Source: CAYVTM01 sp964454645 (lineage in GTDB: Bacteria > Bacteroidota > Bacteroidia > Sphingobacteriales > Sphingobacteriaceae). From it: a DNA stretch of 64,000 bases. Made by a program: the position numbers and the translations under genes. The DNA lies in the NCBI GenBank assembly GCA_964454645.1, contig CAYVTM010000001.1:590204-654203 (forward strand). The letters are read 5' to 3'. The notes beneath the pieces were generated by a model. The model saw only the letters and a program-made list of their open reading frames with translations. It made no database searches and was not told where the DNA came from. Below are positions 18,743 through 27,883 of the stretch, piece after piece. Every line of letters begins with the position of its first letter. Position 1 is the stretch's first letter.

Positions 18743-18934
18743 GTGATTAAATTTTTCTTTTTCTTCTGATGTATCTCCATAGCTTAAATACAAAAAGCAA
18801 CGTATCCCAGCCCAATACAAAAGATTGCTTTGGTTTAATTAGAATAAGTGAAAATACATAAATTTTTATATATCCTGTGTATTTTTTGAAGGAGGGAATT
18901 CATTCATATCGCTTAAAGCAAAAAAAGAAAGCAT

Positions 18935-18984
18935 AAAAAAGCCATCAAGTTTCGAGCCGGCTGACTCTTAGCTTAATGGCTTTT
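18935..18984 (-). terminator. Intrinsic terminator downstream of sucD
   Basis: Thirteen-bp stem with one wobble (AAAAGCCATCAAG with CTTAATGGCTTTT) around a 21-base loop. On the minus strand it is followed by a T-run, 25 bases after the sucD stop. Confidence 0.75.
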
Positions 18985-19008
18985 AAATGTAGAGCTGTGA
19001 AACAGCTA

Positions 19009-19893
19009 TTATATTTTACCTGCTTTTTTTAGTTCTTCAACCATCGCTACACCAATTTGTGCAGGAGATTCAACCACACGGATACCACATTCGCTCATAA
19101 TTTTCATTTTAGCTGCAGCGGTATCATCGGCTCCACCCACAATAGCGCCGGCATGTCCCATACGACGTCCCGGAGGCGCTGTTTGTCCGGCAATGAAGCC
19201 AACAACCGGTTTTGTGCCATTTGCTTTAATCCATTGTGCCGCTTCCGCTTCCATGCCACCACCAATCTCACCAATCATAATGATTCCGTCAGTTTCCGGA
19301 TCATTCATCAATAATTCCACCGCTTCTTTGGTAGTCGTTCCGATAATCGGATCTCCACCGATACCGATCGCAGTCGATTGACCTAACCCTTGTTTTGTAA
19401 TCTGATCTACCGCTTCGTAAGTTAAGGTTCCTGATTTAGAAACGATTCCTACTCTTCCCGGAGTAAAAATAAAGCCCGGCATGATACCTACTTTTGCTTC
19501 ACCCGCTGTCATTACCCCCGGACAATTCGGTCCGATTAAACGACAATCTTTATCACTGATATATTCTTTTACAGCAATCATATCCTTGGTAGGAATACCT
19601 TCTGTAATACAAATTATCACTTTAATTCCGGCACTCGCCGCTTCCATAATGGCATCCGCTGCAAAAGCCGGCGGAACAAAAATAATCGATACATCGGCAC
19701 CGGTCTTCTCTACTGCATCGTTTACCGTATTAAATACGGGGCGATCCAAATGCATCGTTCCGCCTTTACCGGGTGTTACACCCCCAACAACCTGTGTTCC
19801 ATACTCAATCATCTGTCCGGCATGAAATGTACCTTCACTACCTGTAAAACCTTGAACAATGATTTTTGAATTTTTATTAACTAATACACTCAT
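19009..19893 (-). CDS. sucD: Succinyl-CoA synthetase alpha subunit
   Basis: TCA-cycle enzyme subunit that makes ATP/GTP from succinyl-CoA. It has 294 residues. The CoA-binding N-terminal domain starts [35 protein letters not shown], followed by GPNCPG and the active-site His loop [13 protein letters not shown] that is phosphorylated in catalysis. Full length with a strong promoter (TTTG-N19-TAGTTTTG at 19913-19943) and a terminator downstream, so it is a single-gene transcript. The beta subunit gene sucC is not in the window; separation of sucC and sucD is seen in many Bacteroidota. Confidence 0.96.
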   Translation of the reverse strand: MSVLVNKNSKIIVQGFTGSEGTFHAGQMIEYGTQVVGGVTPGKGGTMHLDRPVFNTVNDAVEKTGADVSIIFVPPAFAADAIMEAASAGIKVIICITEGIPTKDMIAVKEYISDKDCRLIGPNCPGVMTAGEAKVGIMPGFIFTPGRVGIVSKSGTLTYEAVDQITKQGLGQSTAIGIGGDPIIGTTTKEAVELLMNDPETDGIIMIGEIGGGMEAEAAQWIKANGTKPVVGFIAGQTAPPGRRMGHAGAIVGGADDTAAAKMKIMSECGIRVVESPAQIGVAMVEELKKAGKI

Positions 19894-19912
19894 TTTTCTG
19901 GATTTGATGCTG

Positions 19913-19943
19913 CAAAACTAAGCTAATTTGCGAAAATACCAAA
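19913..19943 (-). promoter_or_regulatory. Promoter of sucD
   Basis: On the minus strand: TTTG (19940-19943), 19 bases, TAGTTTTG (19913-19920), matching the -33/-7 consensus, 20 bases before the ATG. Confidence 0.7.
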
Positions 19944-20017
19944 AGTGTTTCCGCTTATCTGTGCGATACCTCTCCACCAATCCCCTTCTAGTTTCGATAG
20001 AAAAGAATGACGGGAAA

Positions 20018-22402
20018 TTATTTTAAATGAACCAAGGTTATTCCTGCTCCTCCAAAATCCACGTGTTCATCTTCCATCGACTTGATTTGCGAATAGTTAC
20101 GCAAATATTCACGGATTAATTTACGTAAGATACCATCACCTTTACCGTGTAAAATACGTAATGTCCCGAAACCACGCATAATTGCCTTGTCCATAAATTT
20201 CTCCAAAGCCGCCAAAGCCTCATCTCCCCTTTTTCCGCGCAAATCAATCTGCGGATTAAAGTCCATCACACTTTCGGCATATACATTTCCTTTTAAGTTT
20301 TCCTGAAAGGCATCTTTTTCTATTTTCGGTTTCATCGTTAATTCCAACCGATCCAATTTCACAAAGGAGCGTATCTCTCCAATGGCAAGTTCTGCCTGTT
20401 GTTTTTGAATACGCAATACCTGCCCTACCGTATCGCTTTCTTTAATACGTACCCAGGAACCTTCCCCAACCGTACCCTTTAGTTTTTCATTTACAACTTT
20501 TACCTTCAGTGTTACAGGTTCTTCATGCAATAGCTGTCCTGTTTGTTCCTGGAACTGTTCACGTAATTTTTTGGTTTGTGTTTTATCTGCTTTTGCTGTT
20601 TTTATTTCAGAGATGGTATTTTCAATCAATTTATTTGCCTGTTTAATTATTTGCTCTGCCTCTTGCTTGGCTGCACGGATCAATCCTTTTTTATTTTCAT
20701 CGAGATAACTTTTCAATTGCTCTGTTTCTTCAATCAAATGACTTACTTGCTTTTCCTTTATGCTTAACGACTTCTGGGTATCGGCAAGAATCTTCTTATC
20801 CCGTTCCAGATCGATCAGCAAAGAATCCACGCGCTTCTGCTCATGCCCTACTTTTACTTTCGCCAGTTCAATAACCTGTTTGGGCAAACCTGTTTTTTGC
20901 GCAATCTCAAAAGCATAAGAACTTCCTGGCTTCCCTATCTCCAGGCGATACAGAGCTTGCATCGATATCGTATCGAAAAGCATGGAAGCATTACGTATCC
21001 CGTCCGCATCATTTGCAAATAATTTAAGATTGGAATAATGTGTAGTGACAACTCCTTTTACTTTCTTACGATTGATTACTTCCAGCACAGCTTCGGCAAT
21101 GGGGCCACCAAATTTAGGATCGGTACCTGTACCAAACTCATCAATACATATAAAAGTATTTGCATTGGCATATTCAACAAAATATTTCATGTGAGAAAGG
21201 TGGGCACTATAAGTACTTAAATCGCTTTCCAGCGATTGATCATCACCGATATCCACAAAAATATTTTTAAAAACTCCCAACTCCGAATATTCGCTTGCCG
21301 GAATCAGCAAACCATGCTGCAGCATCAGTTGTATTAATCCGCAGGTTTTTAAACATACTGATTTTCCACCGGCATTCGGACCCGATACAACGATAATCCT
21401 CTGCTCATCATCTATGCGGATATCAAGCGGAATCACTTCCTTGTTTTGTTCTTTAAAACCTAAATATAATAAAGGATGACGCGCCTGGTAGAGCTGCATC
21501 ACAGCTTCTTTTTTCAATACCGGAAGAGCGGCATCGATACGAATCGCAAAACGTGCTTTGGCACGAATAAAGTCGATAATCGTTAATAAATTATGATAGC
21601 TTAATAAGAGTGGTAAGTAAGGACGTAAATCATCGGTTAATGCGGTTAAGATGCGTACAATTTCCCGATGCTTATCGTGTTCCAGATCGCGGATACGGTT
21701 ATTAATTTCAAAGACTTCCATCGGTTCGATAAAAACCGTTTGGCCCGTTGCAGACTCATCCAGAATCACACCCTTCACACGGCGTTTGTATTCTGCCAGT
21801 ACCGGGATTACGACTCTTCCATCGCGAATAGTCAATTGTGAATCGGCCGTATATCCCTCTTTTTGTGCCTCTTTAAATAAGAGGTTAATTCGTTTACGCG
21901 CATCCGACTCTGCGGATTGTATCGCCTGGTGAATATCTCCCAAAGCCCTGGAAGCATTGATCTTTATCTTTCCTTTGCTGTCGATTATCTGTTCTATCAA
22001 ATACAAAATCTTTTTATCCGGCTGCAAGTCTTTGAACAATAGTTCGATGGATGGATAGAGACCTTCCTGCTCTTTAAAGAAATGAATACAGGCAAAAACC
22101 GTTTGTAGCGAAAGCTGTACTTTGAAAAAATCTTCCTCGGGGAGAAAAGTACCTTCGATACGAACCTTTTGTAAAAGTGTTTTTAAATCGTAATAATGTT
22201 CGGAAGGAAAAGACAAGCCCGATTGTAAAACCTGTTTGAACTCGGCAGTTTGTTTTAAGAGCTTATGCAATAAATCATAATTACTGATAAACTGCATTTT
22301 ATCTACCAAATCGCGCCCCATAACACTCATACACTCTTGCGATACAAGCGCTTTCACTTCATCGAAACCTAATTTCTGAAAAATATTGTCAGGAAATAAC
22401 AT
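20018..22402 (-). CDS. mutS2: Endonuclease MutS2
   Basis: MutS2-family ATPase of 794 residues. Homologues act in suppressing recombination and in rescue of collided ribosomes. The core/clamp region is N-terminal. The ABC-type ATPase has Walker A GPNAGGKSV near residue 340, a Q-loop/signature region, and IDEFGTGTDPKFGG for Walker B. A long charged coiled coil covers about 520-640. A C-terminal Smr domain (DLRGKRGDEAL, then LRILHGKGDGILR) carries the nuclease motif. No N-terminal mismatch-recognition domain is present, which separates it from MutS. Its ATG overlaps the stop of the DUF4296 gene by one base (TAATG), indicating coupled translation. Confidence 0.94.
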   Translation of the reverse strand: MLFPDNIFQKLGFDEVKALVSQECMSVMGRDLVDKMQFISNYDLLHKLLKQTAEFKQVLQSGLSFPSEHYYDLKTLLQKVRIEGTFLPEEDFFKVQLSLQTVFACIHFFKEQEGLYPSIELLFKDLQPDKKILYLIEQIIDSKGKIKINASRALGDIHQAIQSAESDARKRINLLFKEAQKEGYTADSQLTIRDGRVVIPVLAEYKRRVKGVILDESATGQTVFIEPMEVFEINNRIRDLEHDKHREIVRILTALTDDLRPYLPLLLSYHNLLTIIDFIRAKARFAIRIDAALPVLKKEAVMQLYQARHPLLYLGFKEQNKEVIPLDIRIDDEQRIIVVSGPNAGGKSVCLKTCGLIQLMLQHGLLIPASEYSELGVFKNIFVDIGDDQSLESDLSTYSAHLSHMKYFVEYANANTFICIDEFGTGTDPKFGGPIAEAVLEVINRKKVKGVVTTHYSNLKLFANDADGIRNASMLFDTISMQALYRLEIGKPGSSYAFEIAQKTGLPKQVIELAKVKVGHEQKRVDSLLIDLERDKKILADTQKSLSIKEKQVSHLIEETEQLKSYLDENKKGLIRAAKQEAEQIIKQANKLIENTISEIKTAKADKTQTKKLREQFQEQTGQLLHEEPVTLKVKVVNEKLKGTVGEGSWVRIKESDTVGQVLRIQKQQAELAIGEIRSFVKLDRLELTMKPKIEKDAFQENLKGNVYAESVMDFNPQIDLRGKRGDEALAALEKFMDKAIMRGFGTLRILHGKGDGILRKLIREYLRNYSQIKSMEDEHVDFGGAGITLVHLK

Positions 22403-22749
22403 TACTGTTTATTATTCAATACTTCTGCTTCTTTACGACTCATTTCTTCTATCATCTTCTGATAAATATCATGCAACAGTTCCGTATGATCGGTATAAAA
22501 TTTAAGACTCTGTTGAAAACGTTTTTTATCTACTTTGTATTTATCAAATATAAAATGATAATAGCTGACAGTATAAAATGAAACAGAATCGTCAGGGGCA
22601 ACGGTACGTATTCCTGCTTCTGCCAGATGAATGTCCATCATAAGCATTAACATCGTATCTTTCGGAATTACTTCGGAAGGAATATTAACCTCTTTGGATG
22701 TACAGGAGAATAAACCCAATAGAGTGATGGCTAAAAGTATTTTCTTCAT
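22402..22749 (-). CDS. DUF4296 domain lipoprotein
   Basis: Small lipoprotein of 115 residues. The signal ends in LLGLFSC, with the lipobox Cys near residue 16. The helical DUF4296 pattern follows (MMDIHLAEAG, FYTVSYYHFIFDKYKVDKKRFQQSLKFYT), typical of Bacteroidota. Its function is unknown. It precedes mutS2 with a TAATG junction. A TACCTTTG -7 box on this strand lies at 22790-22797, about 40 bases before the ATG. Confidence 0.82.
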   Translation of the reverse strand: MKKILLAITLLGLFSCTSKEVNIPSEVIPKDTMLMLMMDIHLAEAGIRTVAPDDSVSFYTVSYYHFIFDKYKVDKKRFQQSLKFYTDHTELLHDIYQKMIEEMSRKEAEVLNNKQ

Positions 22750-22775
22750 TTCTATGGTAATTATAGCATTTACAA

Positions 22776-22797
22776 TAAATTTGCAGATACAAAGGTA
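22776..22797. promoter_or_regulatory. Overlapping face-to-face -7 boxes between DUF4296 gene and yggS-like gene
   Basis: Plus strand TAAATTTG at 22776-22783 serves the YggS-like gene; minus strand TACCTTTG at 22790-22797 serves the DUF4296-mutS2 unit. Both match TAnnTTTG exactly. Because the minus box lies to the right of the plus box, the two transcripts would overlap at their 5' ends. Confidence 0.5.
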
Positions 22798-22802
22798 ATA
22801 TA

Positions 22803-23513
22803 ATGAGCATATCGGAGCATATTAAAACACTTAAAAAAGAACTGGACGCTGTTAATGTCCAATTGGTTGCTGTTTCGAAAACTAAATCCAATGAGGAAGT
22901 TATGCAGGCATACGATGCAGGGCAAAGGAGTTTTGGAGAAAATCAGGTACAGGAACTGGCGGCTAAATACGAATCTCTTCCTAAAGATATCGAATGGCAT
23001 TTGGTGGGGCATTTACAAACGAATAAGGTGAAATACATTGCTCCTTTCATACATCTGATTCACTCGGCAGATAGTTTAAAACTTTTACAGGAGATTGATA
23101 AGCATGCCGCAAAAAATAATCGTATAATTGATTGTCTCTTACAGGTGTATATCGCCGATGAAGATACTAAGTTCGGGTTGGGTTACGATGAGCTGATCGA
23201 CCTGCTGCGTTCGGAAGAATATAGGGCACTTAAGCATATTCGTATTGTAGGATTGATGGGTATCGCAACAAACAATGTGCAGGAGCGGCAAACGCGCGAA
23301 GAGTTTAAAGAGCTGGCCATATTATTCCGGGGAATTAAAGAAAGCTTTTTCAAAAACGACCCTTCCTTCAAAGAAATTTCTATGGGTATGTCCTCCGATT
23401 ATAAACTGGCTGTTGAGCATGGCAGTACGATGGTTCGTTTAGGAAGTACAATTTTTGGTGCCCGTGTTATCAAACATTGGAAAAACAAAAGTTCCGGGAA
23501 CGATGCCGATTAA
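22803..23513 (+). CDS. YggS-family pyridoxal phosphate homeostasis protein
   Basis: PLP-binding protein of 236 residues, alanine-racemase N-terminal fold without known catalysis, involved in PLP homeostasis (PLPBP/YggS/PROSC). The PLP lysine lies in LVAVSKTKSNEEV near residue 28. Family motifs FGENQVQEL, EWHLVGHLQTNKVKYI and SMGMSSDYKLAVEHGSTMVRLGSTIFG are intact. Full length, ATG start, with a consensus -7 box 20 bases upstream. It overlaps the GNAT gene by 11 bases, so the two are translated in a coupled fashion. Confidence 0.93.
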   Translation: MSISEHIKTLKKELDAVNVQLVAVSKTKSNEEVMQAYDAGQRSFGENQVQELAAKYESLPKDIEWHLVGHLQTNKVKYIAPFIHLIHSADSLKLLQEIDKHAAKNNRIIDCLLQVYIADEDTKFGLGYDELIDLLRSEEYRALKHIRIVGLMGIATNNVQERQTREEFKELAILFRGIKESFFKNDPSFKEISMGMSSDYKLAVEHGSTMVRLGSTIFGARVIKHWKNKSSGNDAD

Positions 23514-23988
23514 CATACGCCGAGCGGAAAGAAAAGATTGTGTACGTATGCTGGAACTCATACAAGAGCTTGCGATTTATGAAAAAGCCGAAGGGGAAGT
23601 AAGTATCCGTTTAAACGAATTCGAAGAAGCCGGATTTGGGGAAAAGCCCGTATATTGGGCATTTGTTGCCGAAGTAGAAAATGATATCATTGGCTTTGCT
23701 TTGTATTACATTCGCTACTCCACCTGGAAAGGAAGTCGTATGTATTTGGAGGATATTTTGGTTACCGAAAATTACAGAGGTAAAGGAATTGGAAAAATGC
23801 TGATGGAAGTATTGATTGATGAAGTTGCTCAAAAGAAACTCAAGGGTATCAGTTGGCAGGTATTGGAATGGAACGAACCGGCAATTAATTTTTATAAAAA
23901 ATATAAAGTTGCTTTTGATGGAGAATGGTTAAACGCATCTTTATCTGAAGAGCAAATTATAGAATATCATACGCTTAAAAAAAATTAG
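23503..23988 (+). CDS. GNAT-family N-acetyltransferase
   Basis: Acetyl-CoA dependent acetyltransferase of 161 residues. The start at ATG 23503 (MPINIRRAERKD) overlaps the end of the YggS-like gene by 11 bases and fits the usual N-terminus; an upstream in-frame ATG would overlap far more. Acetyl-CoA-binding motif A is LEDILVTENYRGKGIGKMLM, and motif B is WQVLEWNEPAINFYKKY. The SSAT-like features (MLELIQELAIYEKA, ending in a short tail) resemble diamine acetyltransferases, but the substrate is not certain. Confidence 0.87.
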   Translation: MPINIRRAERKDCVRMLELIQELAIYEKAEGEVSIRLNEFEEAGFGEKPVYWAFVAEVENDIIGFALYYIRYSTWKGSRMYLEDILVTENYRGKGIGKMLMEVLIDEVAQKKLKGISWQVLEWNEPAINFYKKYKVAFDGEWLNASLSEEQIIEYHTLKKN

Positions 23989-23989
23989 C

Positions 23990-24793
23990 ATGAAATTTAT
24001 CTCCCCCATTGTTTTATTAGTACTTGTTCTTTCTTCCTGCACACAATCAGGAACTCAGACAAACACACAAGCTATTGATTCTTTAAAATCGGACGATAGC
24101 CTTGTCTATCAATATCAATCGGTATTTGCCGGGACAGCCTTGAATAAAAGCAAAAGCGACAGCAGCTATGCGATGCTGGAATACCCGGTATTTGAGGCAG
24201 ACAGTTTCGGCCTAAACGATTTTGTAAATGCTAAGATGACCCATTCCGACGGGGGGACGGAAAAGTTTGAGACCGCTCAGGCTTTAGCGAATACATTTGT
24301 GAAAGAATATGAAAAAAGTGCAAAAAAATTCCCGCAATACGCACATACCTGGCATTATAGATCCAGGCTGAGTGTAGTAAACAATTATAAAAATTTAATC
24401 AGCTTTCAACACGAAGGAGCTTCATATACCGGAGGTGCGCATGGCTCTTATTATTTACTCTACTATAATTACAATACTGATAGCCAAAAAGAAATCAAGC
24501 TAACTGAGCTCATAGATCCATTGAAGTATGATGAATTTGAAAAGATCGCTGAAAGAATATTCAGAAAAGCGGAAGGGATTTCTACCGATTTCAATTTATC
24601 TGATGCCTACTTTTTCGAATCGGGAAAATTTTATTTAAATGAAAACTTCTTAATCCTCCCCGATCGTTTACGTTTTGTATATAATATATACGAAATAAAG
24701 CCTTATTCGGAAGGGATTACACGTATCGACATTCCGTATTCGGAAATATCCGGGCTCTTGCTAAAAAACAATCTTCCTTTAATCATTCAATAG
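23990..24793 (+). CDS. DUF3298 domain lipoprotein (RsiV-like fold)
   Basis: Lipoprotein of 267 residues: hydrophobic signal and lipobox VLSSC (Cys about residue 17). A DUF4163/PdaC-like N-terminal half is followed by a DUF3298 C-terminal half with ISFQHEGASYTGGAHGSYYLLYYN. Domains of this type occur in RsiV and in lysozyme-binding or deacetylase proteins, but no catalytic residues are visible here. It starts 1 base after the GNAT stop and lies 13 bases before the aspartate kinase, so all four plus-strand genes from 22803 are probably one transcript. Confidence 0.8.
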   Translation: MKFISPIVLLVLVLSSCTQSGTQTNTQAIDSLKSDDSLVYQYQSVFAGTALNKSKSDSSYAMLEYPVFEADSFGLNDFVNAKMTHSDGGTEKFETAQALANTFVKEYEKSAKKFPQYAHTWHYRSRLSVVNNYKNLISFQHEGASYTGGAHGSYYLLYYNYNTDSQKEIKLTELIDPLKYDEFEKIAERIFRKAEGISTDFNLSDAYFFESGKFYLNENFLILPDRLRFVYNIYEIKPYSEGITRIDIPYSEISGLLLKNNLPLIIQ

Positions 24794-24806
24794 TTTTATA
24801 TAGAGC

Positions 24807-26066
24807 ATGCTTGTTTTCAAATTTGGAGGTGCATCGGTAAAAGATGCCGAAGGAGTTAAAAATGTATGGAGCATTGTTGAGCAATACAAAGACAAGGCTT
24901 TACTGATTGTTGTATCGGCGATGGGCAAAACAACCAATGCTTTGGAAGAAGTTTGTGCTGCTTATTATACAAAAACAAAAGACCCATATAAATTATTGGA
25001 AGAAGTTCGAAAATACCATTACAACATTATCGATCAGTTGGAAAGTGCAGATGTCCGAAAATTAAAAGATGAAATTTCGAATGCACTGGTAGAAATTGAA
25101 TGGATACTGGAAGAGGAGCCACAGGATAATTATGATTTTGTTTACGATCAATTGGTAAGTGTCGGTGAAATCCTTTCTACAAAAATTATTGCATCCTACT
25201 TACAAACAATGGGAATGTCCGTGCGTTGGATCGATGCACGGAGTTATATTCAAACCGATAACAGCTATCGCGAGGGACAGGTAGACTGGGAGCATACCGA
25301 AGGATTGATGCGCCATGATCTTCCCGAAATTCTGAAATCGGAAATTATTGTTACCCAGGGATTCGTCGGAGGGACTTCCGAAAACTATACCACCACCTTA
25401 GGGCGTGAAGGTTCCGATTATTCGGCCGCTATTTTCGCTTCCTGCTTACAAGCCGAATCTCTTAGTATATGGAAAGATGTTCCCGGAGTATTAAATGCCG
25501 ACCCCAAATTATTTTCCGATACCGAAAAGTATGATGAACTATCTTATTCGGAAGCTTTGGAGATGAGCTATTACGGTGCTTCCGTTATTCATCCGAAAAC
25601 CATCAAGCCCTTACAAAACAAAGGTATTCCCTTACACGTCCGTCCTTTTTTACACCCCAATGAGCAAGGCACAAGCATCGGGAACAAAGAAAATATACAT
25701 TTTAAAAAGCCGGCAATCATTGTAAAAAAGAATCAGTTATTGATGACTCTTTCCACGAAGGATTATTCCTTCATTGCCGAAAGTAACTTGAGCTCTATCT
25801 TCCGGTGTTTTGCCGATCAGCGTGTTAAAATAAACTGCATGCAAAATTCTGCCATGACTTTCTCTTGTTGCATTGATTATGATCCGGAGAAAATACAAAC
25901 ACTTATCGAAGCATTACAAAACGATTACCGTATCTTATACAATACCTCCGTAGAACTTATCACCGTCCGGCATTACGAAGAAAAAGTAATACAGAATTTA
26001 CAGCAAGGAAAAGAATTGTTACTGGAACAAAGAAGCCGGAATACAGTACAACTGGTATTACGCTAA
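24807..26066 (+). CDS. Aspartate kinase
   Basis: Phosphorylates aspartate, the first step toward lysine, threonine and methionine. It has 419 residues. The amino-acid kinase domain starts MLVFKFGGASVKDAEG, with TTLGREGSDYSAA for substrate binding and the signature KDVPGVLNADP. The C-terminal 120 residues form ACT-like regulatory modules (LLMTLSTKDYSFIAESNLSSIF). It is monofunctional, not fused to homoserine dehydrogenase. It is the last gene of the yggS-like cluster and convergent with the M43 protease gene (4-base gap). Which end product inhibits it cannot be read from the sequence. Confidence 0.92.
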   Translation: MLVFKFGGASVKDAEGVKNVWSIVEQYKDKALLIVVSAMGKTTNALEEVCAAYYTKTKDPYKLLEEVRKYHYNIIDQLESADVRKLKDEISNALVEIEWILEEEPQDNYDFVYDQLVSVGEILSTKIIASYLQTMGMSVRWIDARSYIQTDNSYREGQVDWEHTEGLMRHDLPEILKSEIIVTQGFVGGTSENYTTTLGREGSDYSAAIFASCLQAESLSIWKDVPGVLNADPKLFSDTEKYDELSYSEALEMSYYGASVIHPKTIKPLQNKGIPLHVRPFLHPNEQGTSIGNKENIHFKKPAIIVKKNQLLMTLSTKDYSFIAESNLSSIFRCFADQRVKINCMQNSAMTFSCCIDYDPEKIQTLIEALQNDYRILYNTSVELITVRHYEEKVIQNLQQGKELLLEQRSRNTVQLVLR

Positions 26067-26070
26067 AATA

Positions 26071-27843
26071 TTACTGAACCACTAATTTATTTGTCCAAAT
26101 GTATTGATCTTTTTGTGTAAGGTAAACATAATAGATTCCTGCATCCAACCCGTTTAAATCTATACGCGTGGAACTCAACGATTCTTTATAGACCAACACT
26201 CCCAAAGTATTGTACACTTGCAATACCGCATTATTTACAAAGCTTTCGTCCAGATAAATAATACCTTCTGTCGGGTTGGGATGCATACTTAATGTTAATG
26301 TATTCAAACAGGTTTGTATGCCTACACCGCCTAATCCCACTGAGTTTTTCAATTCATTTCTATAATTTGCGAGTATGTAATTCATTTTCTGCGCCTGACC
26401 TTTCGTAAATATATTCAAGCAAGCATCTTCGGTATAGTCCATATAATTTTGATACATATTTCCATCCGGTCCGTTATTGCAACTGATTTCTATGCTTGTG
26501 GGACAATCCATCGTCGGCAGAGCCTGATTGGGTGTATCGTCTATATAATCCGATCCCCAACAATTATTAGCACTTCCATCATCGTCACCCCAAATATGAA
26601 ATAGTCCTAACCAATGCCCCAACTCATGTGTTGTAGTTCTTCCCAGATTGTATGGAACTGAAGCGGTACCAATATCACCAAAAGCTTTGTAATCGATTAC
26701 CACACCATCGCGCACAGGATTATCTCCCGGAAAACTAGAGTACCCTAAATAAAATGTTTGCAGATTACATACCCAAAGATTCAAATAGAAATTTGCAGGC
26801 CAGGGGTCTTTCCCTCCATAATTTGACATTTTCACATAATCGTTATCTGAAAATTCCGAGCGATTGGTCTGGGTACGTGTAATTCCCGTTGTCGGATTTC
26901 CGTAAGGATCTTGTCTCGCCAATTCGAAACGAATGTTTGTATTGGATCCTGAAGGATGCGTATTGCTGCCATTCGTATTTATTTTCCTTAAAAAATCCTC
27001 ATTAAGAATACGTATTTGTGAATGAATTTGTGCGTCAGAAATATTTTCGGATGATAATTTATACACTACATGTACTACAACCGGAATAACAAATGTATCG
27101 TTACTCATCAAGGTTGTTGTAAGAAGAATCGGTTTCTTCAGATTATGCAATACCGATTCATCACTCAATCTCTGAGCCACCCGGCCTGCAAATGCCTCCA
27201 TCGTTCTGCAGCCCCTGTTCCGAGACTGGGAAAACCCCGCAGCCGTAAACGAAAAGAAAAGTATGGAATATAAGATTACTTTCATAAAGCCGAAGATATC
27301 ATTTTTTTTTATTGACCCCTCAACTACGGTCTTCCCCTTACCCAGGTGCAGTGATTTAAGAGCAAGTTCTGCTTCTTTCGGTCGATAGGTGCCCAACAAA
27401 ACTTTTTGATGGTTGATAAAATGAATTTGAATACCATAGGTTCCGCCGGTAGTATATGCTTTTCCGGCACCCATAATGCCCCAACGGATCCCCCATCCCC
27501 CATATTCAATTATCGGATTATAGGTACGCACATATACTTTTGCCACCGACTTCCAGGGAATCACTCTCCAACCCGAATGAAAAGGAAAATAACGATAATA
27601 CAAACCCTCTTCGCTTATCTTGATACTTAAACGTATAGAAGCAATTAAAAGGTTAACCCAAAAAAGAATGATAAATGCGATAAGCATACCCAATGGTTCA
27701 TTCGAATGTTCATTCGATAACCCTTTATCGACCATGGACCTTACAAGCAGGAAAAGTATCAATACATCTATAGAAATAAGGAGAACCCATAACCATCCTG
27801 AACGGAAGCGTAGATTCTCCTTGTAAATGACTGAATTGTCCAC
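26071..27843 (-). CDS. In-frame fusion: PH-like membrane protein + secreted M43 metalloprotease (T9SS cargo)
   Basis: One open frame of 590 codons that looks like two genes. Residues 1-180 form a membrane protein with two helices (about 17-34 and 52-72) and a PH-like/DUF6141 region (GWRVIPWKSVAKVYVR). At residue 187 a new Met (27285) starts a fresh signal peptide, MKVILYSILFFSFTAAGFSQ. A pappalysin-like M43 zinc protease follows with HELGHWLGLFH (HExxHxxGxxH) near residue 404 and a Met-turn region MDYTED. A T9SS C-terminal domain (LSMHPNPTEGIIYL to KLVVQ) ends it. The protease alone is 26071-27285, 404 residues. The two parts are joined through a run of nine A; eight A would end the first gene with TGA overlapping the protease ATG, ten A would stop it at once. 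Confidence 0.75.
   Translation of the reverse strand: MDNSVIYKENLRFRSGWLWVLLISIDVLILFLLVRSMVDKGLSNEHSNEPLGMLIAFIILFWVNLLIASIRLSIKISEEGLYYRYFPFHSGWRVIPWKSVAKVYVRTYNPIIEYGGWGIRWGIMGAGKAYTTGGTYGIQIHFINHQKVLLGTYRPKEAELALKSLHLGKGKTVVEGSIKKNDIFGFMKVILYSILFFSFTAAGFSQSRNRGCRTMEAFAGRVAQRLSDESVLHNLKKPILLTTTLMSNDTFVIPVVVHVVYKLSSENISDAQIHSQIRILNEDFLRKINTNGSNTHPSGSNTNIRFELARQDPYGNPTTGITRTQTNRSEFSDNDYVKMSNYGGKDPWPANFYLNLWVCNLQTFYLGYSSFPGDNPVRDGVVIDYKAFGDIGTASVPYNLGRTTTHELGHWLGLFHIWGDDDGSANNCWGSDYIDDTPNQALPTMDCPTSIEISCNNGPDGNMYQNYMDYTEDACLNIFTKGQAQKMNYILANYRNELKNSVGLGGVGIQTCLNTLTLSMHPNPTEGIIYLDESFVNNAVLQVYNTLGVLVYKESLSSTRIDLNGLDAGIYYVYLTQKDQYIWTNKLVVQ
27302..27310 (-). other. A9 run joining two genes, possible slippage or indel site
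   Basis: Nine A on the minus strand in codons ATA AAA AAA AAT. With 8 A the frame reads on to TGA in an ATGA overlap with the protease start; with 10 A it stops immediately at TGA. Only 9 A fuses the genes. Confidence 0.6.
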
Positions 27844-27883
27844 CTAATATAAATTCAGTTAAAAATTGTTCAAGGCTAAGATA

